Below are positions 15,782-23,371 of a DNA stretch of 38,148 nt, one piece after another. This DNA is from a virus. Made by a program: the position numbers and the translations under genes. Position 1 is the first letter of the stretch; each line of letters starts with the position of its first letter. The stretch lies in the IMG/VR virus record IMGVR_UViG_3300025806_000073, positions 1 to 38,148 of that record. One strand, 5' to 3'. The notes beneath the pieces are model-generated. The model worked only from the letters and a program-made list of their open reading frames with translations. It did not search any database and was not told the origin of the DNA.

Positions 15782-17190
15782 TACGCTTTCCTCTCTAGTC
15801 GGTCCATCATGCCGTACATTTTATTAATACCGCTATTCAAGTTGCCGTTTCCAGCACCTTTTACCGCACCGCGGGTCATTACAAATTCTCCAGCGGTTAG
15901 CATCGCAGGGACATCATCTTTTGTCCCAGAACCCTCGCTAGGCATTATTGCGCCATTTCTTCGTGGATAGTAAGCTGCGCCGCCATCATTAAACTGTGCA
16001 GGACCGCCTATGGTCATGCCTTGATCTGGTATTGGCATATTGTCTACGGGTGCATCCGCAACAGGTTCAGTCCCGTAATAAGGCCGACTTGCGAGGAAGT
16101 AGTTTTTGCTTCCGTCTTCCATTCCCACTATGTTCTTCATAACCCCATCAGTATCTAGTTGGTCAACTTTACCATCACGGTTAAAGTCGTAGCGGTTCAA
16201 GTCATCACCCTCAAAAGGTCTAAGACCAGTTTGGTGTCTGAGCATGTTGGTTACATTACTCATAGTCAGGGGATCATTATCAAAATCACTGAAGTCGTAA
16301 GTGTAGTCGTTTCTATCGTAGTTACGTTTGGCTAGTGAGTAAGCAGGGCCACCTTGGTTATAATACTGAGGCTCAACTGCGCCGCCCTTAGCGTATTGAG
16401 GAACACGACGATCAGGTAAGGGTCGCGGTTTCAAACTAATTGGGCCTTCTCCAGCGCCACGTTCAAAACGCGCTCTGTTGCCATATGGATCAGGGTCTAC
16501 GTCTTCGCTGAACAGGCTGTCTAGTAGCTGAGAGCCAAGGCCCATTGCTATAGATTCGCCAAATTTTGTGTTTAGCATTTTACCTATAACGCTATCAGGA
16601 TTAGTGTCAAAAAACTCGCCAATGCCCATAAGACCTTCAGCACGCTTAGGACTTACAGCATCCTGTAGTTGTTTTTTAGCAAGGTTTTGACCAAAACTTT
16701 CAGCGTTGCTTAGTGAGCCAACAGTAGAACTGCCGCCGCTAGTCAATTTGTTTACAATTCCGGGGTCAGCATCTAGCATATTATCCAAAAACGGTACACC
16801 TGTACCTCGTCCAGACATAGCCCCAAGTCCACCACCGATTGCGCCACCCAGCAAAGCGTCCCTTAACGAAACATCTTTACCTTGTAATTTTCTAAGTGCA
16901 ACGTTTCCAATTGCGCCTTGCACCGCAGGGTTCGAAACCAAGTTACCCAAGAATGGAAGGATTTTATCAAAGAAAAACTCTGGCTTTCCAGTTACAGGAT
17001 TAATGCTATTCTGACCTGAACCCACAACATATCGACGCGGATCAGAGCCTGCATCCTGAAATGCTTTACCCAATCCACGAGCAACTTTTGGATTCTGTCG
17101 AAGAACTTCTCTAGGCACAACTGTCTCACCCGGAGTCAGGTGTGCCATGCGTGTATCACCATTTCTTCCGTAGCGTGCCATGTCCTGCAT
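15781..17190 (-). CDS. Virion protein with EF-hand-like loop and duplicated GE(T/F)V end motifs
   Basis: 469 aa. Residues 17-31 (HLTPGETVVPREVLR) and 428-444 (PAMLTAGEFVMTRGAVK) are variants of one motif also seen at the ends of tape-measure-like proteins. Residues 335-346 (DFNRDGKVDQLD) are a near-perfect calcium-binding EF-hand/dockerin loop. A Gly-rich hydrophobic stretch lies near 111-135. The likely role is a virion or ejection protein stabilised by calcium. ATG 17190 has GAGG 8 bases upstream; the internal ATG at codon 4 has no usable spacing. Confidence 0.6.
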   Translation of the reverse strand: MQDMARYGRNGDTRMAHLTPGETVVPREVLRQNPKVARGLGKAFQDAGSDPRRYVVGSGQNSINPVTGKPEFFFDKILPFLGNLVSNPAVQGAIGNVALRKLQGKDVSLRDALLGGAIGGGLGAMSGRGTGVPFLDNMLDADPGIVNKLTSGGSSTVGSLSNAESFGQNLAKKQLQDAVSPKRAEGLMGIGEFFDTNPDSVIGKMLNTKFGESIAMGLGSQLLDSLFSEDVDPDPYGNRARFERGAGEGPISLKPRPLPDRRVPQYAKGGAVEPQYYNQGGPAYSLAKRNYDRNDYTYDFSDFDNDPLTMSNVTNMLRHQTGLRPFEGDDLNRYDFNRDGKVDQLDTDGVMKNIVGMEDGSKNYFLASRPYYGTEPVADAPVDNMPIPDQGMTIGGPAQFNDGGAAYYPRRNGAIMPSEGSGTKDDVPAMLTAGEFVMTRGAVKGAGNGNLNSGINKMYGMMDRLERKA

Positions 17191-17242
17191 TATACTAACC
17201 TCTTATTACTTATCCCAAGTTACCAAATCTTCCTCAAAAATA

Positions 17243-17473
17243 CTAGAGTGTCGATCCAGAAATAGATTCAGGCATAGTAACCTGAACATTTGTACTTCTT
17301 TTTTCCGATCCTGTCCAATTTTCGCCGCAATCTGGGCAGTTTCCATTGGGATAGGACGCAATTTCTTCTTTTGTATCTACAACATTTTCACAATTTGCGC
17401 AATGAACTGTATCGACGCTCCCAGAAGGACGCCAAGTTGAGCCGTTATCCATAGTAATAATTGTATCAGTCAT
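17243..17473 (-). CDS. Small zinc-ribbon protein
   Basis: 76 aa with two CxxC pairs (CANC, then CPDC 21 residues on) forming a treble-clef or ribbon zinc site. A short N-terminal strand segment (ITMDNGSTWRPSG) and a Ser/Thr-rich tail flank it. The ATG overlaps the previous stop (ATGA). Its place among virion genes suggests a minor structural protein or packaged regulator. No enzyme motif is present. Confidence 0.65.
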   Translation of the reverse strand: MTDTIITMDNGSTWRPSGSVDTVHCANCENVVDTKEEIASYPNGNCPDCGENWTGSEKRSTNVQVTMPESISGSTL

Positions 17474-17766
17474 GATATTGTCACCGTTATTGTACCGACA
17501 GAGCCTGTCGCTTGTGAGCCTTGAACGTATGGAGAGTGGGCTACAGGAACCCGCAATTGTCCACCGTGGTTAAAAACAGTGCCGTCCTCCAATCCAGAAT
17601 CGTCTGTTTGAAGGTTTGTAAACACTGTAAAGGTATTTCGGCCTTCTCCGGGGTTTTGCATATTTTGCAAATACGTCGAATATGACCTTAAAACTTCAGC
17701 AAAATACTCTTTGTTGTAGTCGTCAGGGGGTAATGGAAAGAATGGTAAGTTTAGGTTTCTTGACAT
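17470..17766 (-). CDS. Small tail-associated protein with ATGSVG end motif
   Basis: 98 aa. It starts MSRNLNLPFFPLPP and contains NPGEGRNTFTVFTNLQ, a pattern typical of small proteins beside gp10-like tail genes in aquatic podoviruses. The last 13 residues (ATGSVGTITVTIS) match the end of the 108-aa protein at 28713-29039 and the 22-residue repeats at 26813-27586. It is coupled to both neighbours by 1 and 4 bp overlaps. A tail or neck role is inferred. Confidence 0.65.
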   Translation of the reverse strand: MSRNLNLPFFPLPPDDYNKEYFAEVLRSYSTYLQNMQNPGEGRNTFTVFTNLQTDDSGLEDGTVFNHGGQLRVPVAHSPYVQGSQATGSVGTITVTIS

Positions 17767-19880
17767 TAACGTCTCCCGTCAGGTCGAACATCAACGCGAG
17801 GAGAACCCAATCTCCAACCCACTCCAGTGTCTTCGCTTTCTATTCTGAACGCAAATGACCTACCTCTAAGCCGAACAAATACCTGTTCTGTAAACTGCTC
17901 AACCGGGATACTCGCTGTTTTTACAACTGTGCGAGCGTCAGACGACAGGTAGTTTCCGCCGGGAAAGTTTCTGACTTTTAGGGTCATAGTGGCCTGTGGA
18001 GATGGAGCGGTAGAGTTTCTAAACGTCAGATCAGGTATTAGACGGCGCATAAATGCGAACTGATCACCCTCTCCCAAGTCCATTTGGCTACTCTCAATAT
18101 ATGAGGTAATGGCACTCGCAGGAGATGTACTTCCGTCATCAAATCCGATCTCTTGAAAATAAAGATAATGGTCTGTTGAAGCCGCAAGAGGATCGTTGTT
18201 AACTCCTCTATCTAGCCAACATGTGCGGTTCATTAGGCCATAATACCAGATTTTCTGGTCATAATTGTAGGTAACATAGCTATCGTTTTCAGTGCTTGAT
18301 GCAGATGGATAGAACCAAGTAACCTCAGAGAATGCAGTATTTAAGCCAGCCGTCACCTTTTCCAACTGATCATTGTTAATGTTTGTAAAGACATAATCTC
18401 GAACTGAACATGGGATACGTTGAACCGCACCACCGTAAGCATAGAACTCTTCTGCGCCCATCCAGTACACGTTATCTTCAACTGCAATAGCCGCTAACGG
18501 GCTTGCAATTGTGATATTTTCAGAAATAGCGTTTATGCCAAACGTGAACGGAGGCCCAAGAAACTGCATTGCATGTAGTGATACATCCGTAAACACAAGT
18601 ATTTGCTGTCTTGTTTCTACGGCTGTAATGATCTTTGACCCTGAACCAATGCGCAAATCACCCGCGGTTGTATCTACAAGGGATTGCCAGTCAAGAATGT
18701 TTTCTTGATCAGAAAACCTAATTAACAAGGGGTCTTGCACTCCGGGTTCTAATTCTGAGTCGCACCCAAATGCGATAACATGGCGGTCACGATCAGAAAC
18801 AAGAACCTGTTTTGCTATTGTAGGAACTTTATTAGCACCCGCTATAGACGCTAACTCAACCGCTCTATTCGCTAATCCGTTTGTTTTGTCCCAATAGAAT
18901 ATATCTCCATCACGAACATTTATTAGAAGGTCTTCACCAAAGTTGTCATGTGACCATATGCGAAGTGTTTGACCAGATGTCGCCAAAGACGCCCCAGAAC
19001 CCCAAGTCCCACGACTCCAAGTACCAGCGCCCCAACCAGTGCCTACGATTGTTGTATCAAGACCAGTGTTGATCTGGTACGCGCCAACAACAGAGCTACC
19101 CCCATTGCCGCTATCTGAGGTTGTTGCGAATACATATGTAGGGTTTAAGCCAGTTGTAGTTGTTATGCTTCCAATTGTGCTTACAGTACGAGCTTCTATT
19201 TGATAGCTATTGACGTTTATAATGTGCGTGATTTGGTATTCTTGATTAAGAACATCAGCCGTTATATTGCCACCGAGAGTTGCCGTACCTGAATACGTTA
19301 CAAAATCATTCTCAAGAGCGCCGTGGTCTGCATCTGTTACAATTAAAGTCGCGCATGTAACGGCTGCGCTAGAAGAGTGAGACGCGGCTACTGTATCGTT
19401 GACGCCCCTTACACAACCAGTAAGATTATTGCCTGATACAAGTGCATAGGTAATAATCTCACTACCTATTTTTATTCTTCCAGAAGCAGGAAAGCCACTT
19501 GCTGACGTTAATGGGATTGTGTCAGTTACAGCGGTAATGCCAGCACTTAATGTGTTTGCGTTTGCGGAGAACGTAATGTCTCCTGCCGCCGTGGTCACGC
19601 GAATAGGCGTTATGTCGTTATATGCACCACCCTCGTTGATATAATACTTGAGGTGAGTTCCTACGCCAAGGAAGTTGGAGCCGTCTAACGCAATCCAAGG
19701 GTGCAAAGCGCGACATGTGCCTAGAAATGCGTTTGTAGACTCTTTTATCCAACCACCAATTTTCTCAGGATAACCAAACCTAAACCGAACTTTGTCCATG
19801 TCAAACCACCCACCTTCATTCGAGTAAGAAGTGGTTTCACGGTTGATACCGGGACGAAATTGAAGTTTGGTTAGCGGCAT
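17766..19880 (-). CDS. P22 gp10-like tail / packaged-DNA stabilisation protein
   Basis: 704 aa. It begins LTKLQFRPGINRET and has VRFRFGYPEKIGGW, CRALHPWIALDG and a C-terminal receptor-like end (RIESEDTGVGWRLGSPRVDV) seen in phage tail hub proteins of the P22 gp10 type. Residues about 95-230 look like beta-rich inserted domains (GRIKIGSEIITYALVSGNNL, then NDFVTYSGTATLGG). GWGAGTWSRGTWGSG echoes the N-terminus of the 257-aa repeat protein. ATG 19880 with AGGAG 7 bases upstream is chosen; a GTG at 19910 would place the start inside the promoter. Confidence 0.75.
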   Translation of the reverse strand: MPLTKLQFRPGINRETTSYSNEGGWFDMDKVRFRFGYPEKIGGWIKESTNAFLGTCRALHPWIALDGSNFLGVGTHLKYYINEGGAYNDITPIRVTTAAGDITFSANANTLSAGITAVTDTIPLTSASGFPASGRIKIGSEIITYALVSGNNLTGCVRGVNDTVAASHSSSAAVTCATLIVTDADHGALENDFVTYSGTATLGGNITADVLNQEYQITHIINVNSYQIEARTVSTIGSITTTTGLNPTYVFATTSDSGNGGSSVVGAYQINTGLDTTIVGTGWGAGTWSRGTWGSGASLATSGQTLRIWSHDNFGEDLLINVRDGDIFYWDKTNGLANRAVELASIAGANKVPTIAKQVLVSDRDRHVIAFGCDSELEPGVQDPLLIRFSDQENILDWQSLVDTTAGDLRIGSGSKIITAVETRQQILVFTDVSLHAMQFLGPPFTFGINAISENITIASPLAAIAVEDNVYWMGAEEFYAYGGAVQRIPCSVRDYVFTNINNDQLEKVTAGLNTAFSEVTWFYPSASSTENDSYVTYNYDQKIWYYGLMNRTCWLDRGVNNDPLAASTDHYLYFQEIGFDDGSTSPASAITSYIESSQMDLGEGDQFAFMRRLIPDLTFRNSTAPSPQATMTLKVRNFPGGNYLSSDARTVVKTASIPVEQFTEQVFVRLRGRSFAFRIESEDTGVGWRLGSPRVDVRPDGRR

Positions 19881-19901
19881 CACAAATCTCCTGATGTGAA
19901 G

Positions 19902-19930
19902 ATTATACACAATTGTTCAGTTTACGCCAG
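19902..19930 (-). promoter_or_regulatory. Promoter upstream of the gp10-like gene
   Basis: A perfect TATAAT -10 (19907-19902) lies about 22 bases upstream of the ATG. The start of transcription would fall near 19896, just before AGGAG at 19892-19888, giving a very short leader. The -35 (CTGGCG, 19930-19925, spacer 17) is poor, so activation or another factor may be needed. Confidence 0.45.
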
Positions 19931-19991
19931 AGTTAGGTTTAAGCCGAACAATTGTAGAAATCATCAGTTTTTAAAAAATAAGCCGAACAAT
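19911..19991 (-). repeat. Repeated AATTGTTCGGCTTA motif in the lysis-tail gap
   Basis: The 111-base gap after the endolysin holds two direct copies on the minus strand of AATTGTTCGGCTTA (near 19991-19978 and 19952-19939), about 39 bases apart. A related AATTGTTCAG reads on the plus strand at 19911-19920. They sit just upstream of the TATAAT promoter, where activator or repressor sites would lie. No hairpin plus T-run terminator was found in the gap. Confidence 0.5.
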
Positions 19992-20630
19992 TTATGTCAG
20001 CCAAGCATATATTTTTTTAGTCTTCTCCAATCGGTCATCTAAGCCATGAGTCCCACCGTTCACACGGCGCGTGATTTTTGTGATTACATCATCGTTTACG
20101 CCTGTATCTGCAATTTTAAAGAGTCCATTACGCTGAAAAAACCAGTATGCGCTTTCAAATGCGTACTCTGTAGCTACAAGATCAGGGTCTTTCATTACAT
20201 CTGGCAACCTCATCTCGGATGCAAACTTTCGGTAGTTTGTACGGCCTGTGCATTGTAAAAATCCTCGGCCTCGAAATGCCCAGCCGTCATTTTCTTCAAC
20301 ATTTCCAAGAGCGCCACCCTTTGACCTATGCTCATCCATGTAAACGTAGTTGGCAATTTTTTGAGGATTACGCGCATATTTTGACGCGTCTTCTTTGCCT
20401 TGACCAAAATAACGACCAAATACACGATTTAATGCGTCTTCAGAATAGTTAAGATTTTCTTCAGTTAGCTTAAAATATCCGCTCTCGTGCGCAGACTGAC
20501 CAAGCAAGTGAGCCGCACGCTCTGGCGATAGCTCATAATGCTTGCTAATTGCCTTTGCTGTAGTGGGGCCAAAAGCCCCATCTGGGCTTACTCCACAGCG
20601 TTTCTGTAAGGCTTTCATTGCTTTACTCAT
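19992..20630 (-). CDS. GH19-type endolysin with peptidoglycan-binding N-terminus
   Basis: 212 aa. LQKRCGVSPDGAFGPTTAKA at the N-terminus is a short peptidoglycan-binding-like repeat. QSAHESGYF (Glu49) and EENLNYS (Glu near 58) are the GH19 catalytic pair, and FRGRGFLQCTGRTNY is the GH19 substrate-cleft motif. It hydrolyses cell-wall glycan at the end of infection. There is no signal peptide, so it needs the holin encoded nearby. The ATGA overlap with the previous 64-aa membrane gene places it in the lysis cassette. Confidence 0.93.
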   Translation of the reverse strand: MSKAMKALQKRCGVSPDGAFGPTTAKAISKHYELSPERAAHLLGQSAHESGYFKLTEENLNYSEDALNRVFGRYFGQGKEDASKYARNPQKIANYVYMDEHRSKGGALGNVEENDGWAFRGRGFLQCTGRTNYRKFASEMRLPDVMKDPDLVATEYAFESAYWFFQRNGLFKIADTGVNDDVITKITRRVNGGTHGLDDRLEKTKKIYAWLT

Positions 20631-20821
20631 TTGATTTTCGCTTTCATAAACAAAACTAACCCGTAAATAACGAGTCCAAAAACGGTAGCCACAGCCACAT
20701 CAACTAGATGTTCTCGCATGTGATATATAAACTCTATACCAGCTTGGACATCCCCCTGACCAGCAACTGTGTTTACTTCCACGTTTTTAGTGCCGTTGAA
20801 TGTGCCAATGGTTTGCTCCAT
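20627..20821 (-). CDS. Small C-terminal membrane protein of the lysis cassette
   Basis: 64 aa. A hydrophilic N-terminus (NGTKNVEVNTVAGQGDV) is followed by one hydrophobic helix (VDVAVATVFGLVIYGLVLFM) and a basic end (KAKIK). Tail-anchored topology beside the endolysin suggests a holin, antiholin or spanin-like accessory. Sequence alone does not decide which. It starts one base after the preceding stop. Confidence 0.6.
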   Translation of the reverse strand: MEQTIGTFNGTKNVEVNTVAGQGDVQAGIEFIYHMREHLVDVAVATVFGLVIYGLVLFMKAKIK

Positions 20822-20822
20822 T

Positions 20823-21176
20823 TTATCTGCCGCCTATCATGCCGTTATGATCTCGATTTATATACTTTAGATCGTTTTCCATAACAGCCACACGCTGTTT
20901 GATACTGTTAATAGCACCAATGGTCGTCATCAGTCCTGCAAGCTCATCCCACAGATCATCAATCTCTTCGAACGCGTGATTTAGTTCAGAAGCGTTAGAT
21001 TCTACATCTCTCTTGAGGTTTATATTGTCTTCTATAGCCATGCGTGACCCTAACTGGCTTACAGTCTCTTCTAGCCCAGATATGGTTGATGCCTGTTGAG
21101 ATACCCACCAAACGCCTCCTGCTAATTGAACTGCCATTGCAGCGACTAAAGCTATCGGTAATTTAACATTTTCCAT
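20823..21176 (-). CDS. Membrane-anchored coiled-coil protein
   Basis: 117 aa. One N-terminal membrane helix (LPIALVAAMAVQLAGGVWWV) is followed by a long coiled coil (about residues 30-110), typical of i-spanin or minor phage membrane proteins. No o-spanin lipobox was found next to it, so a spanin role is only a possibility. It shares one base with the holin stop (TAATG). Confidence 0.65.
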   Translation of the reverse strand: MENVKLPIALVAAMAVQLAGGVWWVSQQASTISGLEETVSQLGSRMAIEDNINLKRDVESNASELNHAFEEIDDLWDELAGLMTTIGAINSIKQRVAVMENDLKYINRDHNGMIGGR

Positions 21177-21559
21177 TATTTCCTCTTAAACATTGCGGTT
21201 GCTCCGCGTACACCAAAACTCGCTGAAATTGCGATACCTAAACTGTAAAAATACCAATCGGGCGCTTTGGAAAGCTGTTCAAATCCCTTATCAACCCAGC
21301 CTTCTGTTCCCGGAATAAATGCTAAAACAAGGGGAATTGACAGGACAATTACGAACCATTCGTCTTTCCAGCTTGATTTAGAACCCTCTGCCATAATGCG
21401 TTCCCAGTCGGCAACGCTTGTTTTTTCAGACAATAATATCTGAGCTTTCGCCTTCGCCTCAGTTAGCTTCAACTCTGCGGATGCTGCATTCTTGTCAGCT
21501 TTGCCTTGTAACCAAGACCCCGCGAGGTTTGCTACCGGACCTATGAGTGATTGTAACAT
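21176..21559 (-). CDS. GTA-type holin (three transmembrane helices)
   Basis: 127 aa. An Ala/Lys-rich N-terminal helix is followed by DWERIMAEGSKSSWKDEW, then the hydrophobic segment FVIVLSIPLVLAFIPG and GWVDKGFEQLSKAPDWYFYSLGIAISASFGVRGA. This matches the 3TM holin family of gene-transfer-agent-type alphaproteobacterial elements (PF11351 type). It would form membrane lesions that release the GH19 endolysin. The family is the best hint that the host is an alphaproteobacterium. Confidence 0.85.
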   Translation of the reverse strand: MLQSLIGPVANLAGSWLQGKADKNAASAELKLTEAKAKAQILLSEKTSVADWERIMAEGSKSSWKDEWFVIVLSIPLVLAFIPGTEGWVDKGFEQLSKAPDWYFYSLGIAISASFGVRGATAMFKRK

Positions 21560-21753
21560 TACTTAGACTCCTTACCCATCCATATGCCGAACGATCCCGT
21601 GAAGGCTCCAGTTACGACTGATATTAGACCCGCCTGTGATACCGATAGGTCAGGTTGAGATAATGCCCACTCTAGGCAACGTATATACATAATGGTTGTC
21701 ACCAGCATCATCAGACGCGGCAGAACTTTCCACTCGTCAAGTTTTGTTGCCAT
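21559..21753 (-). CDS. Small two-helix membrane protein, possible second holin
   Basis: 64 aa, MATKLDEWKVLPRLMMLV. Two hydrophobic segments (LMMLVTTIMYIRCLEWAL and AGLISVVTGAFTGSFGIWMG) and a charged end (KESK) follow. ATG 21753 has AAGGA 7 bases upstream; the GTG one codon earlier is less well spaced. Proteins of this type sit beside holin genes in aquatic phages. Holin or antiholin is plausible but unproven. Confidence 0.65.
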   Translation of the reverse strand: MATKLDEWKVLPRLMMLVTTIMYIRCLEWALSQPDLSVSQAGLISVVTGAFTGSFGIWMGKESK

Positions 21754-21871
21754 CACGTTTTCCTTTCTCTAACCACGCTTTTGCTATTCCGCTGTGATGC
21801 GTTATTATAACAATTTTTCCAGCTTTGTCACATACAACGTATTTTCCTAGTTTGTTCTTGTATAAAGTCAC
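21737..21871 (-). CDS. Hypothetical 44-aa protein, GTG start
   Basis: GTG 21871 overlaps the preceding stop in a GTGA arrangement, and the frame ends 17 bases inside the next gene. The peptide begins MTLYKNKLGKYVVCDKAG and is basic and strand-rich (KIVIITHHSG), ending KGKRDGNKT. It has protein-like composition and fills an otherwise empty 111-base gap. No Shine-Dalgarno is present, so expression would rely on coupling. Function unknown. Confidence 0.5.
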   Translation of the reverse strand: MTLYKNKLGKYVVCDKAGKIVIITHHSGIAKAWLEKGKRDGNKT

Positions 21872-22335
21872 CCGTTCGCCAGCTTATCTACTCCCCATAT
21901 CATCGCTACGGTTCCTGCCACAAAAATTGTAACGCCCAACGCCAATGAAACACCCCAGAACAATCTGTCTCTAGCAGCAGCTTGGGCTTCTAAGGCTTCT
22001 TTTTGGCGTTTTCTTGCTTCAGCCTGCTCGCGTACAACCAAGTCCCACATGCCCGGTGGTCCATATAAGCGGCAATGGCTGCGAAGGGTTTCCATAGCTT
22101 CCTTGTGCGCCATTTTTGCCTGAGCAATGGCAAATCCTTCTTCCTCACTGGAAGTTAGTCTTCCAAGTGGCCCTTTGTGTTTGCCCGATTCCGCAACAGC
22201 TATGTCAGCTTCTAGCTTTGCTAATTTTCCAAAATGCGGCATAAGACTGTTTACGTCTTTGCCAGCTTGAACGGCACTACTAATGCCACTAGCTATTTTA
22301 GTTACAGCGCCTGCTAAGGCTAAAACTTCTATCAT
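21868..22335 (-). CDS. Virion or lysis-region protein with C-terminal membrane helix
   Basis: 155 aa. An amphipathic Ala-rich N-terminus (LALAGAVTKIASGISSAVQ) is followed by a helical middle with LGRLTSSEEEGFAIA and CRLYGPPGMW, then a membrane helix (LFWGVSLALGVTIFVAGTVA). The pattern is common in marine podovirus gene sets near tail fibre and lysis genes. It may be a membrane-active virion component or lysis accessory. ATGA overlap with the 54-aa gene. Confidence 0.65.
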   Translation of the reverse strand: MIEVLALAGAVTKIASGISSAVQAGKDVNSLMPHFGKLAKLEADIAVAESGKHKGPLGRLTSSEEEGFAIAQAKMAHKEAMETLRSHCRLYGPPGMWDLVVREQAEARKRQKEALEAQAAARDRLFWGVSLALGVTIFVAGTVAMIWGVDKLANG

Positions 22336-22496
22336 GCTTCACGAAAGCTCCTTGGGCAATAATAATCAGGATCAACGCGATAAACGCGCTTGTTATACAT
22401 GCCGTCACATTGATAATGACAGGCTTTATAAAACCAGCTTCCGTAGCCGTTCACGAATACATGCCCATATCCTATGAATACAAGCGTGCAAAGCAT
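22332..22496 (-). CDS. Cysteine-rich 54-aa protein
   Basis: ATG 22496 starts one base after the previous stop, and the TGA stop overlaps the next ATG (ATGA). The protein has a hydrophobic start (MLCTLVFIGYGHVFVNGYG), then FYKACHYQCDGMYNKRVYR and DPDYYCPRSFREA. The four cysteines (3, 26, 30, 47) suggest disulfides or a metal site, and the start suggests membrane insertion or export. Tyr-rich ordered composition and exact coupling on both sides argue for a real gene. Family not known to me. Confidence 0.65.
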   Translation of the reverse strand: MLCTLVFIGYGHVFVNGYGSWFYKACHYQCDGMYNKRVYRVDPDYYCPRSFREA

Positions 22497-22497
22497 G

Positions 22498-22731
22498 TTA
22501 TCGCTCCATTAAGCGATCTATTTTTTCTTCAAGTCGGTCAAACCGTGCGACAATTTGACTCATAGTTGAAGCACCGTCTAGTTTATTGACGTATTCTTTT
22601 GCCATCTCTTCCCTTGTTTTATTCAAGAGAATTTGAACGCGCCCAAGTTCGGCATGTTGGGCTTTTATCCACCAACCTAAACCACCGATTGCAGTGGTTA
22701 AGCCTAAGTTTATGAGCGCGTTCATTTCCAT
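22498..22731 (-). CDS. Small membrane protein with coiled coil, 77 aa
   Basis: One N-terminal hydrophobic helix (ALINLGLTTAIGGLGWWI) is followed by charged coiled coil (ILLNKTREEMAKEY, then FDRLEEKIDRLMER). The start shares one base with the previous stop (TAATG). Similar proteins occur in phage lysis regions. A holin-regulator or structural role cannot be told apart here. Confidence 0.65.
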   Translation of the reverse strand: MEMNALINLGLTTAIGGLGWWIKAQHAELGRVQILLNKTREEMAKEYVNKLDGASTMSQIVARFDRLEEKIDRLMER

Positions 22732-22961
22732 TATTGTGCCGCTACCTCTTGAGCTTCTTCAGACTCTTCCAAAGACTTTGCAAGCATATCCATAAAGGCT
22801 TGCTTGCCGACAGCGAGTTGATCCAGATTAAATTGGGCAGAACCCATCTTTCGGTCCAAGTCAGCAACGTGGTTAATCATAACCTTCTGCTGATCTGTCA
22901 GTTGGTCTTCAGTGTAGTCAGTGCCGTTGATCGTGACGGTTTTTGTTTGTTTCTCAGCCAT
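22731..22961 (-). CDS. DUF6447-like small protein
   Basis: 76 aa: KTVTINGTDYTEDQLTDQQ, HVADLDRKMGSAQFNLDQL, then an acidic helical end. This pattern is common in aquatic phages beside tail fibre genes, recalled as DUF6447. It is soluble, with a short strand then two long helices. AAAAGGAG precedes the ATG. Function unknown; tail-fibre chaperone or packaging accessory is possible from position only. Confidence 0.7.
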   Translation of the reverse strand: MAEKQTKTVTINGTDYTEDQLTDQQKVMINHVADLDRKMGSAQFNLDQLAVGKQAFMDMLAKSLEESEEAQEVAAQ

Positions 22962-22990
22962 CGTGATCTCCTTTTAAATTGAGGTTAAAG

Positions 22991-23344
22991 TTATTCAGCA
23001 GCCCAAGGGGTTCCTGAAGCGGTTGTCGCAGCGCGGTCAATTTGGCCTTGTACTTTAGCAGTACGGTTGGCCTCAACGCGAGCTTTGGCTTCATCGGCGG
23101 TTTCATCACCTTCGATCAAGCTGTTGTAGACCCAACCAAGAACCTGCGCTTCTGTCAGGTCAGCATATGGTGTGAAGTCTGGGCTTGATGGGTCTGGCTC
23201 GCAGCGCAGCTTCCCACCTTCTGTTGCGGTATAGGATGGGGTTCCATCGCTTGCCGCTACGCATGACCAATAGACGAGGAAGACCCCGCCTGTTGCGTCT
23301 GTGTGTTGCATGTCCGATACGGACCAAGTGCAGGTAATAGCCAT
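22991..23344 (-). CDS. Small tail-region protein, 117 aa
   Basis: It begins MAITCTWSVSDMQHTDATGG, a beta-rich half with CEPDPSSPDFTPYADLTEAQVLGWV, then a helical basic half (DEAKARVEANRTAKVQGQ) ending ASGTPWAAE. This layout is widespread directly downstream of phage tail fibre genes and is recalled as a DUF7936-like family. AAGGAG precedes the ATG. It may assist tail fibre assembly; that is inferred from position. Confidence 0.65.
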   Translation of the reverse strand: MAITCTWSVSDMQHTDATGGVFLVYWSCVAASDGTPSYTATEGGKLRCEPDPSSPDFTPYADLTEAQVLGWVYNSLIEGDETADEAKARVEANRTAKVQGQIDRAATTASGTPWAAE

Positions 23345-23371
23345 TGTTTGTTTCTCCTTTATGGCGTTGGG

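Noticed and set aside
19978-19992. Intrinsic terminator after the endolysin
   Set aside because: A T run follows the repeated motif on the minus strand, but no stem precedes it.
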